From: CADDYT01 sp035294125
GTDB taxonomy: Bacteria; Chloroflexota; Ktedonobacteria; Ktedonobacterales; Ktedonobacteraceae
Direction: 5' to 3'
NCBI GenBank assembly: GCA_035294125.1
Contig: DATGLM010000065.1
Span: 1-64,000 of the forward strand
DNA: 64,000 bases
Numbering within the stretch: position 1 is the first letter of the stretch; the number at the start of each line of letters is the position of its first letter. The notes beneath the pieces are model-generated. The model was not told the origin of the DNA, ran no database searches, and was given only the letters and a program-made list of their open reading frames with translations. The translations under genes and the position numbers were made by a program. Positions 24,630 through 32,798 of this stretch are shown here, piece by piece.

Positions 24630-25050
24630 ACGCGTTTCCGCTTCATTATTGAAGAGCAATATCGCAAAGAGCCAATGCCGGGGTTATTGCCGACCAACTG
24701 CGTCAATGGGGAGACACAATCGATGAGCTGGAGCCGTGGGAGATGGTGACGAATCTTTCCGAACTCCCCTCCTACGGCTCCGATGCCTATGTGCTCAAGA
24801 CGGTCTCAGATGGCCCCGGCCTGATTATCCTTGAAGCAGCGGAGGCGGCAGGCATCCTGACCATCAACAATTCGCGTGCCATTCGGCGCGTGCGCGACAA
24901 AGGCATGGCAGCCTCATTCGCGCGCGCCTACGGCTTGCCCATGCCGACCACCTACTTTGTCTCTCATCCGCGTCTGCTTATGAACTGCTTCACAAAGACC
25001 TTTCTGCACTGATGCCCATGCCTTTCGACACATTGGCGGATTGTGTCTTT
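24630..25050 (+). pseudogene. Broken ATP-grasp gene (frameshift and C-terminal loss)
   Basis: Frame one from ACG 24630 (where an ATG would be expected) reads RFRFIIEEQYRKEPMP. Frame two continues AGVIADQLRQWGD, ELEPWEMVTNLSELPSYG, DAYVLKTVSDGPGLIILEA and INNSRAIRRVRDKGMAASFA up to PTTYFVSHPRLL. This is the N-terminal half of an ATP-grasp enzyme with the frame shifted near 24680 and with the ATP-binding and catalytic half missing. A further stretch (YELLHKDLSALMPMPFD) up to about 25050 is in yet another frame. It is probably the remnant of a partner or paralogue of the preceding gene. Confidence 0.65.
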
Positions 25051-25140
25051 TGATACTCCCCCTTTCCTGACGTTATCCTCTATACTATGCTCAGGTTTGA
25101 GAACAAGAAACTCTTCATGGAAGTAAGGAGTTATTCCATC

Positions 25141-25968
25141 ATGCCTGAATCGCTATCAGAAATCACGTACACTGCAAAAACCGGACCAATCCACTCGCCA
25201 GAGGACGGTCGGGCAGTCGAAGTTGAAGTACAGCACCTCGTAAAAACCTTTGGGAAACAAGAGGCTGTCAAAGACCTCTCTTTTACGATCGGCAAAAGCG
25301 AAATCTTTGGCTTGCTCGGCCCCAATGGAGCCGGGAAAAGTACCATCATCAACATGATGTGTGGCTACCTCGAACCAACCTCCGGCGACACGCTCATTGC
25401 CGGACAATCAATCACCAGAGAACCTCGCAAGGTGAAACGGATGATCGGGGTCGTGCCCCAGGAAATAGCCCTCTACAGCGACCTGAACGCGCTGGAGAAC
25501 CTGGAGTTCTTTGGAGAGATCTACGGCCTCTCTTCAAAAGAGCGCAAGGAGCGGGCGGCGACCCTCCTGCATTTCGTCGGACTCTATGACCGTCGCAAAG
25601 AAGCGGTGAAAAAATTCTCAGGTGGCATGCAGCGCCGCATCAATATGGCTATCGCACTGATGCACCGGCCCGTCTTTCTGATGATGGATGAGCCAACGGT
25701 CGGCGTTGATCCACAATCACGCGAGCACATCTTCGCCGCTATTGAGCAACTGCGCGACCAGGGAACGACGATTCTCTACACAACTCATTATATGGAAGAG
25801 GCCGAGAGACTGTGTAACCGCATCGCGATCATAGACGAAGGGCGGATCATTGCCCTGGGAACGCTGGAACAATTACTGGCCATGCGCGACCAGCAGCGCG
25901 AAGTGCAACGCCCCCATGGTCTGCAAGAACTGTTCATTCAACTCACCGGGAAAACACTACGGGACTGA
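25141..25968 (+). CDS. ABC-2-type transporter ATPase
   Basis: About 275 residues from ATG 25141, which has AAGGAG about 12 bases upstream; in-frame ATGs at 25087 and 25117 would add 8-18 residues. Walker A GPNGAGKST near 60, FSGGMQRR signature near 159, Walker B FLMMDEPTVGVD near 178 and the TTHYMEEAE switch region identify a drug/lipid exporter ATPase of the DrrA/NatA type. It powers the permease encoded 41 bases downstream. A response regulator and sensor kinase follow, as in antibiotic-sensing exporters. Confidence 0.88.
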   Translation: MPESLSEITYTAKTGPIHSPEDGRAVEVEVQHLVKTFGKQEAVKDLSFTIGKSEIFGLLGPNGAGKSTIINMMCGYLEPTSGDTLIAGQSITREPRKVKRMIGVVPQEIALYSDLNALENLEFFGEIYGLSSKERKERAATLLHFVGLYDRRKEAVKKFSGGMQRRINMAIALMHRPVFLMMDEPTVGVDPQSREHIFAAIEQLRDQGTTILYTTHYMEEAERLCNRIAIIDEGRIIALGTLEQLLAMRDQQREVQRPHGLQELFIQLTGKTLRD

Positions 25969-26009
25969 CTTTTCTTGAAAAAGACTGAGGCCAGGAAGGA
26001 CAACACTAT

Positions 26010-27275
26010 ATGAAAACCCTCTGGTACATCGCAAAAAAAGATTTGTTACAGATAAGCAAGGATAGAAACGGGCTGATACTCATGCTCCTGGTTCCTCTGG
26101 TGCTCATCTCTGTCGTCGGCTTTACCTTTGGCAGTTTCTACGGCAGCGGAAGCAGCCAGATCCAGATCACGGTGGCGTTGAACAACCAGGAGACAGCGCA
26201 AAATGCCTTCATTGGCAAGACTATTGCCAGCGCCCTCAAAATTAATACCAGACAGCTTGCTATCACCGTCAACGAGTATCGCAGCCCGGCTCAGGTGATC
26301 GCGCAGGTGGAAGCCGCAAATAATGCGGCCAATGTCGGCATCGTCATCCCCGTGGGGGCCAGTCAGACATTGCTCAACGACCTGCAGCGCAATGTCACGC
26401 CGAAGAATCTCGTGCAGTTTTATACCTTGCCGAACACCAACGACCTGCGTATCACCGTCGTCCAGAATATTGTGAATACAGTCGTACAGTCAATCCTGGC
26501 AGGCAGGGCAAGCGTCAACCAGGTCTATCAGGTCTGCCATCAGCCGGGCAACCACTGTGCTCAAAATACTATCGATCCTACCACTATTGCCACGGCGATT
26601 GCACGGGCCAACAGTGAGGCGAACCAGGCCATCGAGACGTTGAGCGCGGGACATGCCGTCACGATCGATCCATTTGATCAGGTGCTTCCCGGCTATGCCG
26701 TTTTCTTTTCGCTCCTTGGCCTTAATGCTGTAGCGGCCACGATTTTGCAAGAGAAGGAAGATGGAACTTTCCGCCGCTTATTGATCGCTCCCATCCAGAA
26801 ATATGCTCTGCTGGGCGGCAAAATGCTGGCGCAATTTCTCGTGACGCTGGCTCAGCTCTCCATCATCTTCCTCGTCGGCTACTTCGTGTTCAAGGTGCAT
26901 ATCAGTGACTGGCTGACAGTGAGCCTGCTGCTGATCAGCACCAGCTTCGCGGCGACGGGACTTGGAATGCTGCTGGTTTCGCTGGTCAAAACACGCGCTC
27001 AGATCAACCCGGTGGTGACGCTGGTTGTTCTCATCACCTCAGCCGTTGGTGGTGCCTGGTGGCCGCTCTTCCTGGAGCCAACCTGGTTGCAGCCCCTGGC
27101 GAAAATCGGCATCACCGCCTGGGCAATGGAGGGCCTGAACGGCTCGATGATTCTCGGCAAAGGCTTTATGGATGTCCTCCCGGATATCCTGGGCCTGCTG
27201 GCCTATGGCCTGATCTGTCTCATGATTGCCTTGAGGCTCTTCCGCTTCCAACAAAAGACAGCCATTGTGAGGTAA
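26010..27275 (+). CDS. ABC-2-type permease
   Basis: 421 residues. One N-terminal membrane helix (about 22-42, LILMLLVPLVLISVVGFTFG) is followed by a large external domain of about 180 residues. The ABC2_membrane_3 core has five more helices: FSLLGLNAVAATILQEKEDG, a YALLGGKMLAQFLVTLAQLS stretch, TGLGMLLVSLVKTRAQ, and two near the C-terminus. This is the YhgE/NatB-like exporter layout. It works with the preceding ATPase to export a drug, peptide or lipid. A hairpin follows the stop, and the regulators have their own promoter. Confidence 0.85.
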   Translation: MKTLWYIAKKDLLQISKDRNGLILMLLVPLVLISVVGFTFGSFYGSGSSQIQITVALNNQETAQNAFIGKTIASALKINTRQLAITVNEYRSPAQVIAQVEAANNAANVGIVIPVGASQTLLNDLQRNVTPKNLVQFYTLPNTNDLRITVVQNIVNTVVQSILAGRASVNQVYQVCHQPGNHCAQNTIDPTTIATAIARANSEANQAIETLSAGHAVTIDPFDQVLPGYAVFFSLLGLNAVAATILQEKEDGTFRRLLIAPIQKYALLGGKMLAQFLVTLAQLSIIFLVGYFVFKVHISDWLTVSLLLISTSFAATGLGMLLVSLVKTRAQINPVVTLVVLITSAVGGAWWPLFLEPTWLQPLAKIGITAWAMEGLNGSMILGKGFMDVLPDILGLLAYGLICLMIALRLFRFQQKTAIVR

Positions 27276-27313
27276 TGTTGATTGCGAACAGGCTCTCCAT
27301 CGTTGCGCAGTGT

Positions 27314-27366
27314 ATCCGCATCCTCCGCCGGTCGACCACAAGAGTCGGTCGGCGAGGGTTGCGGAT
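27314..27366 (+). terminator. Imperfect 23-bp hairpin after the permease gene
   Basis: 27314-27336 and 27344-27366 pair with about three mismatches over a 7-base loop (ATCCGCA...TGCGGAT ends are perfect). It lies between the transporter genes and the regulator promoter. No T-run follows, so its efficiency is uncertain. Confidence 0.5.
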
Positions 27367-27400
27367 TGAATGATTTGGGCAATCACCATAACAAGAGGCG

Positions 27401-27429
27401 TTGACAGATTTCACGTGTACAGCCATAAT
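27401..27429 (+). promoter_or_regulatory. Sigma-70 promoter for the two-component genes
   Basis: TTGACA at 27401-27406 and CATAAT at 27424-27429, spacer 17. The start would be near 27436, 35 bases before ATG 27471. Confidence 0.7.
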
Positions 27430-27470
27430 GAAATACATCGATGCACTCTATCTCGGAGAAAGGAATACCC

Positions 27471-28145
27471 ATGACCGATTCGATCCGTATCCTGCTCTGT
27501 GAAGATCAGACGCTCATGCGCCAGGGGCTGCGTACGATCCTTGAACTGGAGCCAGGCTTTCAGGTGGTAGGGGAGGCGGTTGACGGCGAAGAGGCAGTGA
27601 ACCAGTACCATACACTGCGCTCCCTGGGCAACGGCCCCGATATCGTGCTCATGGATATTCAAATGCCGCATATGAGCGGCGTACAGGCAACTGCCGCGCT
27701 TACCAGCCGCGACGCAGCCGCGCGAGTCATTATCCTCACCACCTTCGACTACGAGGATTATGTGTTTGATGCCATCAAGGCGGGCGCTATGGGCTACCTG
27801 CTCAAAGATGTCCCGGCTGATGAACTGGTGGCGACGATTCGCCAGGTATATGCGGGCGAACCCTCCATCCAGCCCAGGATTGCCAGCAAACTCCTCGTCG
27901 AATTTGGACGGAAGGAACGCTCTACCACCGAGATATCCCACGTTCTACAGCAAGAGGAACTGAGCCCTCGGGAGATCGAAATCCTCAAGCTGCTTGCGCA
28001 AGGGGCAAGTAATCGCAAGATTGCCGAAAAACTCGTGCTCGCCGAGGGCACAGTCAAAAACCACGTCTCGAACATCCTGAGCAAGCTGCATACAGAGAAC
28101 CGCACGCAGGCGGTGTACCTGGCACGCGAGCGCAAACTGCTCTAA
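27471..28145 (+). CDS. NarL/FixJ-type response regulator
   Basis: 224 residues from ATG 27471 (GGAGAAAGG upstream). The receiver domain has the acidic pair in LLCEDQ, the phospho-acceptor D62 in VLMDIQMPHMSG, and the switch residues Thr (IILTTFD) and Lys (YLLKDVPADEL). The C-terminal LuxR helix-turn-helix is LSPREIEILKLLAQG and NRKIAEKLVLAEGTVKNHVS. It should be phosphorylated by the kinase encoded 14 bases downstream, and probably controls the neighbouring exporter. Confidence 0.93.
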   Translation: MTDSIRILLCEDQTLMRQGLRTILELEPGFQVVGEAVDGEEAVNQYHTLRSLGNGPDIVLMDIQMPHMSGVQATAALTSRDAAARVIILTTFDYEDYVFDAIKAGAMGYLLKDVPADELVATIRQVYAGEPSIQPRIASKLLVEFGRKERSTTEISHVLQQEELSPREIEILKLLAQGASNRKIAEKLVLAEGTVKNHVSNILSKLHTENRTQAVYLARERKLL

Positions 28146-28159
28146 AGGAGAGGAGAGCC

Positions 28160-29455
28160 ATGTCAGCACAGTTCGATGTCGAGGGAGATAATGCCCGCTT
28201 CTTGCTCGTCTTCAGACGCGTAATAACAACGCTTAGCGTCTTTATCTGCATCTACCTGACTGTATCTACCTATGCCATTCTGAAAAACAATCCCGGCTAT
28301 CTACACGACTGGCGAGGGGCTGTGTGTATCCTCCTTACCATCATCATATTCCTGTTCTATAGCATCCCGATTATCATAAATCTAAAGCTGGTCTGGCCTG
28401 TACCATTGCCCCTTGCGGTATGTATCTGGGGTACAATGTATCTCGCGGCCCTCCTGCTGTCACTCATCAACAAAAACTTCCTCTGGGATTTCGATATTGT
28501 TTTTTCGGTCAGCTTTGCTGTGTTCGCGGGATGGCGGGTGATTCCTGCGGTAAGCGGCGCAGTGATCACAATGTTTGCTTTTCAAGGTCTGCTGACGTGG
28601 CCGCTGAATGGTGATGCGCTCCTATCCATCGCAGGCCAGGCGCTCACCTTCTTTAGCATCACGGGGTTCGTGATGTTGTTCCAGCGTTTGACGCAAGAGC
28701 GATTTGAGCGTAATGATCTGCTGAAGCAACTGGCGCAAAGTCATGGCGCGCTGGAGGAGGCTCATCGCCAGTTAGAGCAATCGGTCGCCCACGAGCAGGA
28801 GCTTGCCGTGCTGCGCGAGCGTACCCGGCTGGCACGCGAGATGCACGACACTATCGGCCATGCTCTGGTGCTGATCTCTGTCAAGCTTGAAGCAGCCCAG
28901 CGCCTGCGCGAACGCGATCCTGAACGCTGCAATCAGGAGCTGGAGTCAACCAAGCAGATCGCGCGCGAAACCATGACTGCCCTGCGTGCCTCCATTGCCG
29001 ACCTGCGCTCTCCGGCATTGGAGCATGAACAGACCAGTCAGGCCCTCGCTCGCACGGCCCGCGAGCTGAGTCAGCGCACTGGCTTCCACGTCACATCCAC
29101 CATCCAGACAGATATTGACCTTCTCCCGGCCCCAATCAAAGAAACGCTCTGGAAAGTGAGCCAGGAAGCATTCACCAACATCGAAAAACATGCTCATGCC
29201 AGCCACGTACAACTGTGTATCAGCCGACAGGATGAGAAACTGCTTCTGCATATCCATGATGATGGCATTGGCTTACCCCGCGCATTGTATCAACGCCGGG
29301 AAGATGGTAGCCTCCTCTATAGCAGCCCCAACGGCCATTATGGACTGCGTGGCATGATTGAGCGTGTAGAAGCCACAGGCGGTCACCTCACGCTGCATTC
29401 AGATGAAGAGCAAGGAACGACCATTGACATTGAACTGCCCCTGGCATGCCCCTAA
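28160..29455 (+). CDS. NarL-family sensor histidine kinase
   Basis: 431 residues. The N-terminal ~180 residues hold about five or six membrane helices with short loops, the arrangement of intramembrane-sensing kinases linked to ABC exporters. A coiled coil leads to the HisKA_3 dimerisation domain with H229 in RLAREMHDTIGHALV. The HATPase domain follows: EAFTNIEKHAHASHVQL (N box), HDDGIGLP (G1) and GHYGLRGMIERVEATGG (G2). It is co-transcribed with the response regulator, and the four genes from 25141 form an export/sensing locus like BceAB-RS in logic, not in sequence. Confidence 0.9.
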   Translation: MSAQFDVEGDNARFLLVFRRVITTLSVFICIYLTVSTYAILKNNPGYLHDWRGAVCILLTIIIFLFYSIPIIINLKLVWPVPLPLAVCIWGTMYLAALLLSLINKNFLWDFDIVFSVSFAVFAGWRVIPAVSGAVITMFAFQGLLTWPLNGDALLSIAGQALTFFSITGFVMLFQRLTQERFERNDLLKQLAQSHGALEEAHRQLEQSVAHEQELAVLRERTRLAREMHDTIGHALVLISVKLEAAQRLRERDPERCNQELESTKQIARETMTALRASIADLRSPALEHEQTSQALARTARELSQRTGFHVTSTIQTDIDLLPAPIKETLWKVSQEAFTNIEKHAHASHVQLCISRQDEKLLLHIHDDGIGLPRALYQRREDGSLLYSSPNGHYGLRGMIERVEATGGHLTLHSDEEQGTTIDIELPLACP

Positions 29456-29471
29456 AAACTGGCCCAACGCA

Positions 29472-29774
29472 TCATTCCTTGCGACGCGCATCCAGAAAAA
29501 TCAGCCACTGCTTGAGGCTTCTGAGGACAAAAATGTTGTGCAGCACAAATGGGTCCCGCGCGATTGTGGTGGCTACTTCCTGCTCGCTCGCTGCTGCAAA
29601 GATCACCAGCGAACCCGACGTGTCAGCAAAGGGGCCACCCAGCAGCACCATGCCATCGTCAAAAAGCCTGTCCATGAAGATAGCGTGCTCTTCCCAGTAT
29701 GGTTGTTCGCGCACTGTCTTGCCAGACACCCAGGCCGAACCCGGTCCCCAGAGCACCACAAAGGTATTTTTCAT
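29472..29774 (-). CDS. YciI-like protein
   Basis: 100 residues from ATG 29774, preceded by AAAGGAG. The ferredoxin-like YCII pattern is visible: FVVLWGPGSAW, the conserved HAIFMDRLFDDGMVLLGGPFAD (His-Asp pair), and AASEQEVATTIARDPFV. These small dimeric proteins are related to dienelactone-type hydrolases or isomerases; their substrates are mostly unknown. It converges on the sensor kinase with only 16 bases between stops and no clear terminator. Confidence 0.8.
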   Translation of the reverse strand: MKNTFVVLWGPGSAWVSGKTVREQPYWEEHAIFMDRLFDDGMVLLGGPFADTSGSLVIFAAASEQEVATTIARDPFVLHNIFVLRSLKQWLIFLDARRKE

Positions 29775-29920
29775 CCCGTCTCCTTTCGGCGAAACCATAT
29801 TTCCGGTGCAGCCAATCTCCTGGCTGGCTGCGTCCGTATCTCGTTTCGCTGTCAACAAAAGGAGTATATCGCACATTGGTGACAGAATCAGCCCTGATTA
29901 TTGAAGCAATAGAAACGGGC

Positions 29921-30460
29921 CTACAACTCAATCCAGTAACACGAGAGCAGCTCGCCGCTCGCGGGTAAGAGATGCTGGTAGTCGAGCTTGCCGCCATTCT
30001 TTTCGATGACGCGCACCGAGGCAGGATTGTCGCCTTCAACAGTGAGCATAACGCGAGCGAGGCCAGAGCGGCGCGCCTCTTGCAGCACGAGGGCGAGCTG
30101 GCGCGTCGCGTAGCCTTTGCCGCGTTGCGAGGGACGGATATTGTAGCCGATATGGCCGTGATGCTCCTCAAAAGCCTCTGCCAGCGTCGGGCGCAGGCGA
30201 ATTTCGCCCAGGATAGTCACGCCATCCTCGTTCTCCCGCAGCAGCCAGTACGTTTGTTGCGGCACTACACCCGGCGGCAGGTTAACGCCCTGCGCCTCCT
30301 CCTCAAGCTCGCGCACAAAAGCCGGAAAATCTTCGAGCGCCAGAGGAAAGTTGTTGAACCATGCCTCGTCCGTCTCTAGAAGCTCCCGCACCATTTCGGT
30401 ATACGCCTCTCTATACTCCACAGCAGGTTTCACCAACCGCAATTGCTCCGTTACATTCAA
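29921..30460 (-). CDS. GNAT-family N-acetyltransferase
   Basis: 179 residues. The GNAT core is seen as GEIRLRPTLAEAFEEHHGHIGYNIRPSQ, then the acetyl-CoA loop RGKGYATRQLALVLQEA and VMLTVEGDNPASVRVIEKNGG near the end. It looks like the RimJ/RimL-type or the putative acetyltransferase COG3981 group. The acceptor is unknown. It lies 146 bases upstream of the YciI-like gene on the same strand, perhaps one transcript. Confidence 0.85.
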   Translation of the reverse strand: MNVTEQLRLVKPAVEYREAYTEMVRELLETDEAWFNNFPLALEDFPAFVRELEEEAQGVNLPPGVVPQQTYWLLRENEDGVTILGEIRLRPTLAEAFEEHHGHIGYNIRPSQRGKGYATRQLALVLQEARRSGLARVMLTVEGDNPASVRVIEKNGGKLDYQHLLPASGELLSCYWIEL

Positions 30461-30606
30461 CTCGATTATCTCCTATTCTCTGATCTGTCTATAGGTTTGT
30501 AGACTGTCATGCTCTGATAGCCCGGCAGGATGTTGTGGATACCTGCAACAGTGGCATCCTGACCGGTCACAAGCAAGATTTGACGCCAGCCAGACCAATA
30601 TGCTAA

Positions 30607-30627
30607 CATAAAGTGTCACATAAAGTG
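30607..30627. repeat. Two CATAAAGTG direct repeats, 12-base period
   Basis: CATAAAGTG at 30607-30615 and 30619-30627 lie about 75 bases upstream of the deazaflavin-type oxidoreductase gene. The spacing (just over one helical turn) suits an activator or repressor site. No regulator can be named. Confidence 0.3.
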
Positions 30628-30699
30628 ACCATAAAACCTGCCTCGCCCGCTACAGGGATGTCGACCTGGTCGGCATCATTTTTTATTGGAGGAGTATAT

Positions 30700-31116
30700 A
30701 TGCCTGACATGAATGACTGGAATCGCCGGACGATTGAGGAGTTCCGGGCGAACGGAGGGAAAGTCGGTGGCTTCTGGGAAGGCAGGCCGCTGCTTTTGCT
30801 CACGACTACTGGCGCAAAGAGCGGTCAACCTCGCACCAGGCCGGTGATGTACCTGCGCGAAGATGACCACCTGTACGTCTTCGCCTCCAAAGGGGGCGCG
30901 CCAACCAACCCCGACTGGTATCACAACTTGCTTGCCCATCCTGATGTCATCGTTGAAGTAGGGAACGAAAAGTTCAATGCCATCGCTCAACCTGTGACAG
31001 GTGAGGAACGCGATAAGATCTACGCGAAATGGGAAAAGATGTATCCGCAGTTTCGCGAATACCAGGAGAAAACGACCCGCAAGATTCCTGTGATTGAACT
31101 ACGCCGCAAAGGGTAG
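30700..31116 (+). CDS. Deazaflavin (F420)-dependent nitroreductase-family protein
   Basis: 138 residues from ATG 30700 with GGAGGAG eight bases upstream. It matches the Ddn/FDOR split-barrel family: NRRTIEEFRANGGKVGG, PLLLLTTTGAKSGQPRTRPV, DHLYVFASKGGAPTNPDWYHNL and HPDVIVEVG. In actinobacteria and Chloroflexota these use F420H2 (some bind fatty acids or heme). The KSGQxRxxPV and NPxWYxNL elements are the cofactor-binding signature. It is likely monocistronic, with a strong hairpin terminator after the stop. Confidence 0.85.
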   Translation: MPDMNDWNRRTIEEFRANGGKVGGFWEGRPLLLLTTTGAKSGQPRTRPVMYLREDDHLYVFASKGGAPTNPDWYHNLLAHPDVIVEVGNEKFNAIAQPVTGEERDKIYAKWEKMYPQFREYQEKTTRKIPVIELRRKG

Positions 31117-31122
31117 TCCCGG

Positions 31123-31150
31123 CAGGGTACCCTTTGCGGGTACCCTGTTT
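31123..31150 (+). terminator. Terminator hairpin after the F420-type gene
   Basis: CAGGGTACCC (31123-31132) pairs perfectly with GGGTACCCTG (31138-31147), loop TTTGC, followed by TTT. Confidence 0.7.
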
Positions 31151-31496
31151 GCCGATTTCTGCTCACAAGTACCCGTTTCTGCGCCGCGCTTTCCTCCCGC
31201 CACCGCCAGCAACGCAGTTCGCGATGCAGCACCTTTTCCAATCTGCCCACGTCCACCGCGAGACATACCCCGAGTTGTTCCCGGACATGGGTTGGCATGG
31301 AAGCGGGTTCCACGGGTCAAGCGAAAGTGCCAGCAGCCGGTTGACACCAGCCATACCCTCAACCCGCCACATAGCCCTGAAGCATACTGACAAACCATCG
31401 CGCGAGTAACTACCCGTAATATAACGATAGAGAGAATTAAAAGGTTTATGCTCTGTTCTTCCCCTTCCACAAGCGCTAAACCAGCCCAAAAAGTGA
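31151..31496. other. Intergenic stretch upstream of tRNA-Leu
   Basis: No intact gene. The minus strand can be read as a protein-like fragment (REQLGVCLAVDVGRLEKV) between about 31170 and 31290 without homology I can name; it may be a gene remnant or chance. Nothing else stands out. Confidence 0.3.
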
Positions 31497-31525
31497 TTGA
31501 CGAACCCCTCAGATCGTGGTAATAT
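31497..31525 (+). promoter_or_regulatory. Promoter of tRNA-Leu
   Basis: TTGACG at 31497-31502 and TAATAT at 31520-31525 with a 17-base spacer; transcription would start near 31532, 17 bases before the mature tRNA. Confidence 0.65.
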
Positions 31526-31548
31526 CATGCCGAAGACACTTCCCACGC

Positions 31549-31631
31549 GGGGCGATGGTGAAATGGTAGACACTGGAGACTTAAAATCTCCTGACCGCGA
31601 GGTCGTGAGGGTTCGAGTCCCTCTCGCCCCA
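31549..31631 (+). tRNA. tRNA-Leu (anticodon UAA)
   Basis: 83 bases. Acceptor GGGGCGA pairs with TCGCCCC, discriminator A. The anticodon stem GGAGA/TCTCC encloses CTTAAAA with TAA as anticodon. A long class II variable arm (TGACCGCGAGGTCGT) and a T arm GAGGG-TTCGAGT-CCCTC follow. CCA is not encoded. The 3' 56 bases of the tRNA are part of the 68-bp repeat at both ends of the integrated element, and this left copy is the complete gene. Confidence 0.95.
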
Positions 31632-31643
31632 TCAGGTTTCTCA
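31576..31643. repeat. Left attachment-site repeat
   Basis: 68 bases identical to 42220-42287. It begins in the anticodon stem (GAGACTTAAAATC) and runs 12 bases past the tRNA end (TCAGGTTTCTCA). Flanking bases differ on both sides. Confidence 0.93.
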
Positions 31644-31674
31644 AGCCAGTTAATAAGCCACTTTGCACGGCTAA

Positions 31675-31711
31675 GCTCTCCTGAAAATACGAGTCAGGAG
31701 AGCCTTTTTTT
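31675..31711 (+). terminator. Element-borne terminator after tRNA-Leu
   Basis: GCTCTCCTGA (31675-31684) pairs with TCAGGAGAGC (31694-31703), followed by a run of seven T from 31705. It lies inside the element, so insertion gives the tRNA a new terminator. The stem repeats the TCTCCTGA of the tRNA anticodon region. Confidence 0.85.
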
Positions 31712-31727
31712 GCCCATTTTTTCTAAA

Positions 31728-31790
31728 GTCTCCTGACCTCCAAAAACACCTGTGGGTCAGGAGACCGTAATCTCTCCTGACCTCCAGGCC
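31728..31790. repeat. Cluster of TCTCCTGACC repeats, possible integrase arm sites
   Basis: GTCTCCTGACC (31728-31738) is mirrored as GGTCAGGAGAC (31755-31765), and TCTCCTGACCTCCAGG recurs at 31773. A related TCTCCTGACTTCCAGG lies near the other end (42156-42172), and TCTCCTGACC is in the core repeat itself. Short repeats in both orientations beside the core are the usual form of arm-type integrase sites. Confidence 0.55.
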
Positions 31791-31814
31791 ACCTTTTTAG
31801 TTTTTCTACGCCGC

Positions 31815-32798
31815 CTACTTCCCCTCCTTCTTCCCTTTGCGCTGCCCCTTCTTGCCTCTCAGGTTAAGCTCACCAATGGGTGAGAACTCTGTATGTTCCT
31901 TGCGCGCCTCCGAGCTGCGGAAGTCCTTCAGGTAAAGCTCTGTGACCTGGACGGTGCTGTGCCCCATCTCACGCGAGAGCTTGAACACCTCACCGCCGCG
32001 CTGCAAGTAATACTTGGCGAAGGTGTGACGGAACGTGTGAGCCGAGACGCGCACCCCTTCCAGGCCGCTTTTCCTCTTCACATCTTCCAGTATCGACTTG
32101 ACGCCGCCATACTGGAGAGGTTCGCCGGTGCGACCGATGAAGACCGCCGTTTCCGCCTCATCGGCAGGCCTACGGTACTTGTGGATGTACTTCCAGAGTA
32201 GCTTGCCCACCTCTGGATGCAAGCCGATCTCCCGCTCTTTGCGCCCCTTGCCAAACACCTTAACGTAGCGATCATGCACGTCAGAGAGCCGCAGTCCGCA
32301 CAATTCGGAAGCGCGCATACCCGTATCCAGAAGCACCAGGAGCAGCACATAGTTACGGAAGCCTTCCGCTGTGCTCTGGTCACACGTCGCCAGCATCTTC
32401 TCTATATGCTCAGAAGTAAAGGTAGGGATGAGGTAGTCAGGAGCCTTCGGCTGGACGAGGCGCGCAGACGGATTAGTCGCTATCAACTCTTCCTTGTAGC
32501 ACCAACCGAAAAACACCTTGATGGCGCGCACATAGCCGCGCACAGTAAAGGCCGAGAGCGGCTTTTCCTGAGCAGGCTTACGCGGGTTATTCTCATCGGA
32601 CTTCGTCCACATGAGAAGCTGTATGAACTGGCGCAGGTGCGCGATTCTCACTTCCTCAAGTTCGGTAATCTTGTATTCCTGCTCAAGCCTGCGCACAAAC
32701 AGCTTAAGCCTCTTACGGTACCAGCCAAGCGTCCCACTCGTCAGCCCCCGAACTTCACAATCGATCAAGAAATGGTTCACCACGTCACCTATTTTCAT
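31815..32798 (-). CDS. int: Tyrosine recombinase / integrase
   Basis: 327 residues from ATG 32798 (AAGGAGG seven bases upstream). A SAM-like N-terminal DNA-binding domain (about 1-110) is followed by the catalytic domain. Catalytic residues are all visible: R162 (DTGMRASELCGL), H254 and R257 (SAHTFRHTFA), H280 (MGHSTV) and Y289 (VTELYLK); a Lys in GKGRKER is near 185. It should cut and join the core repeats at tRNA-Leu. The gene overlaps the rep stop by 14 bases, so the two are probably co-transcribed. The basic tail (GKKGQRKGKKEGK) is unusual and may aid DNA binding. Confidence 0.92.
   Translation of the reverse strand: MKIGDVVNHFLIDCEVRGLTSGTLGWYRKRLKLFVRRLEQEYKITELEEVRIAHLRQFIQLLMWTKSDENNPRKPAQEKPLSAFTVRGYVRAIKVFFGWCYKEELIATNPSARLVQPKAPDYLIPTFTSEHIEKMLATCDQSTAEGFRNYVLLLVLLDTGMRASELCGLRLSDVHDRYVKVFGKGRKEREIGLHPEVGKLLWKYIHKYRRPADEAETAVFIGRTGEPLQYGGVKSILEDVKRKSGLEGVRVSAHTFRHTFAKYYLQRGGEVFKLSREMGHSTVQVTELYLKDFRSSEARKEHTEFSPIGELNLRGKKGQRKGKKEGK

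Noticed and set aside
31020..31313. 97-codon minus-strand frame between the F420-type gene and tRNA-Leu
   Set aside because: It overlaps the end of a well-supported gene and crosses its terminator; no motif. Left as a possible remnant only.
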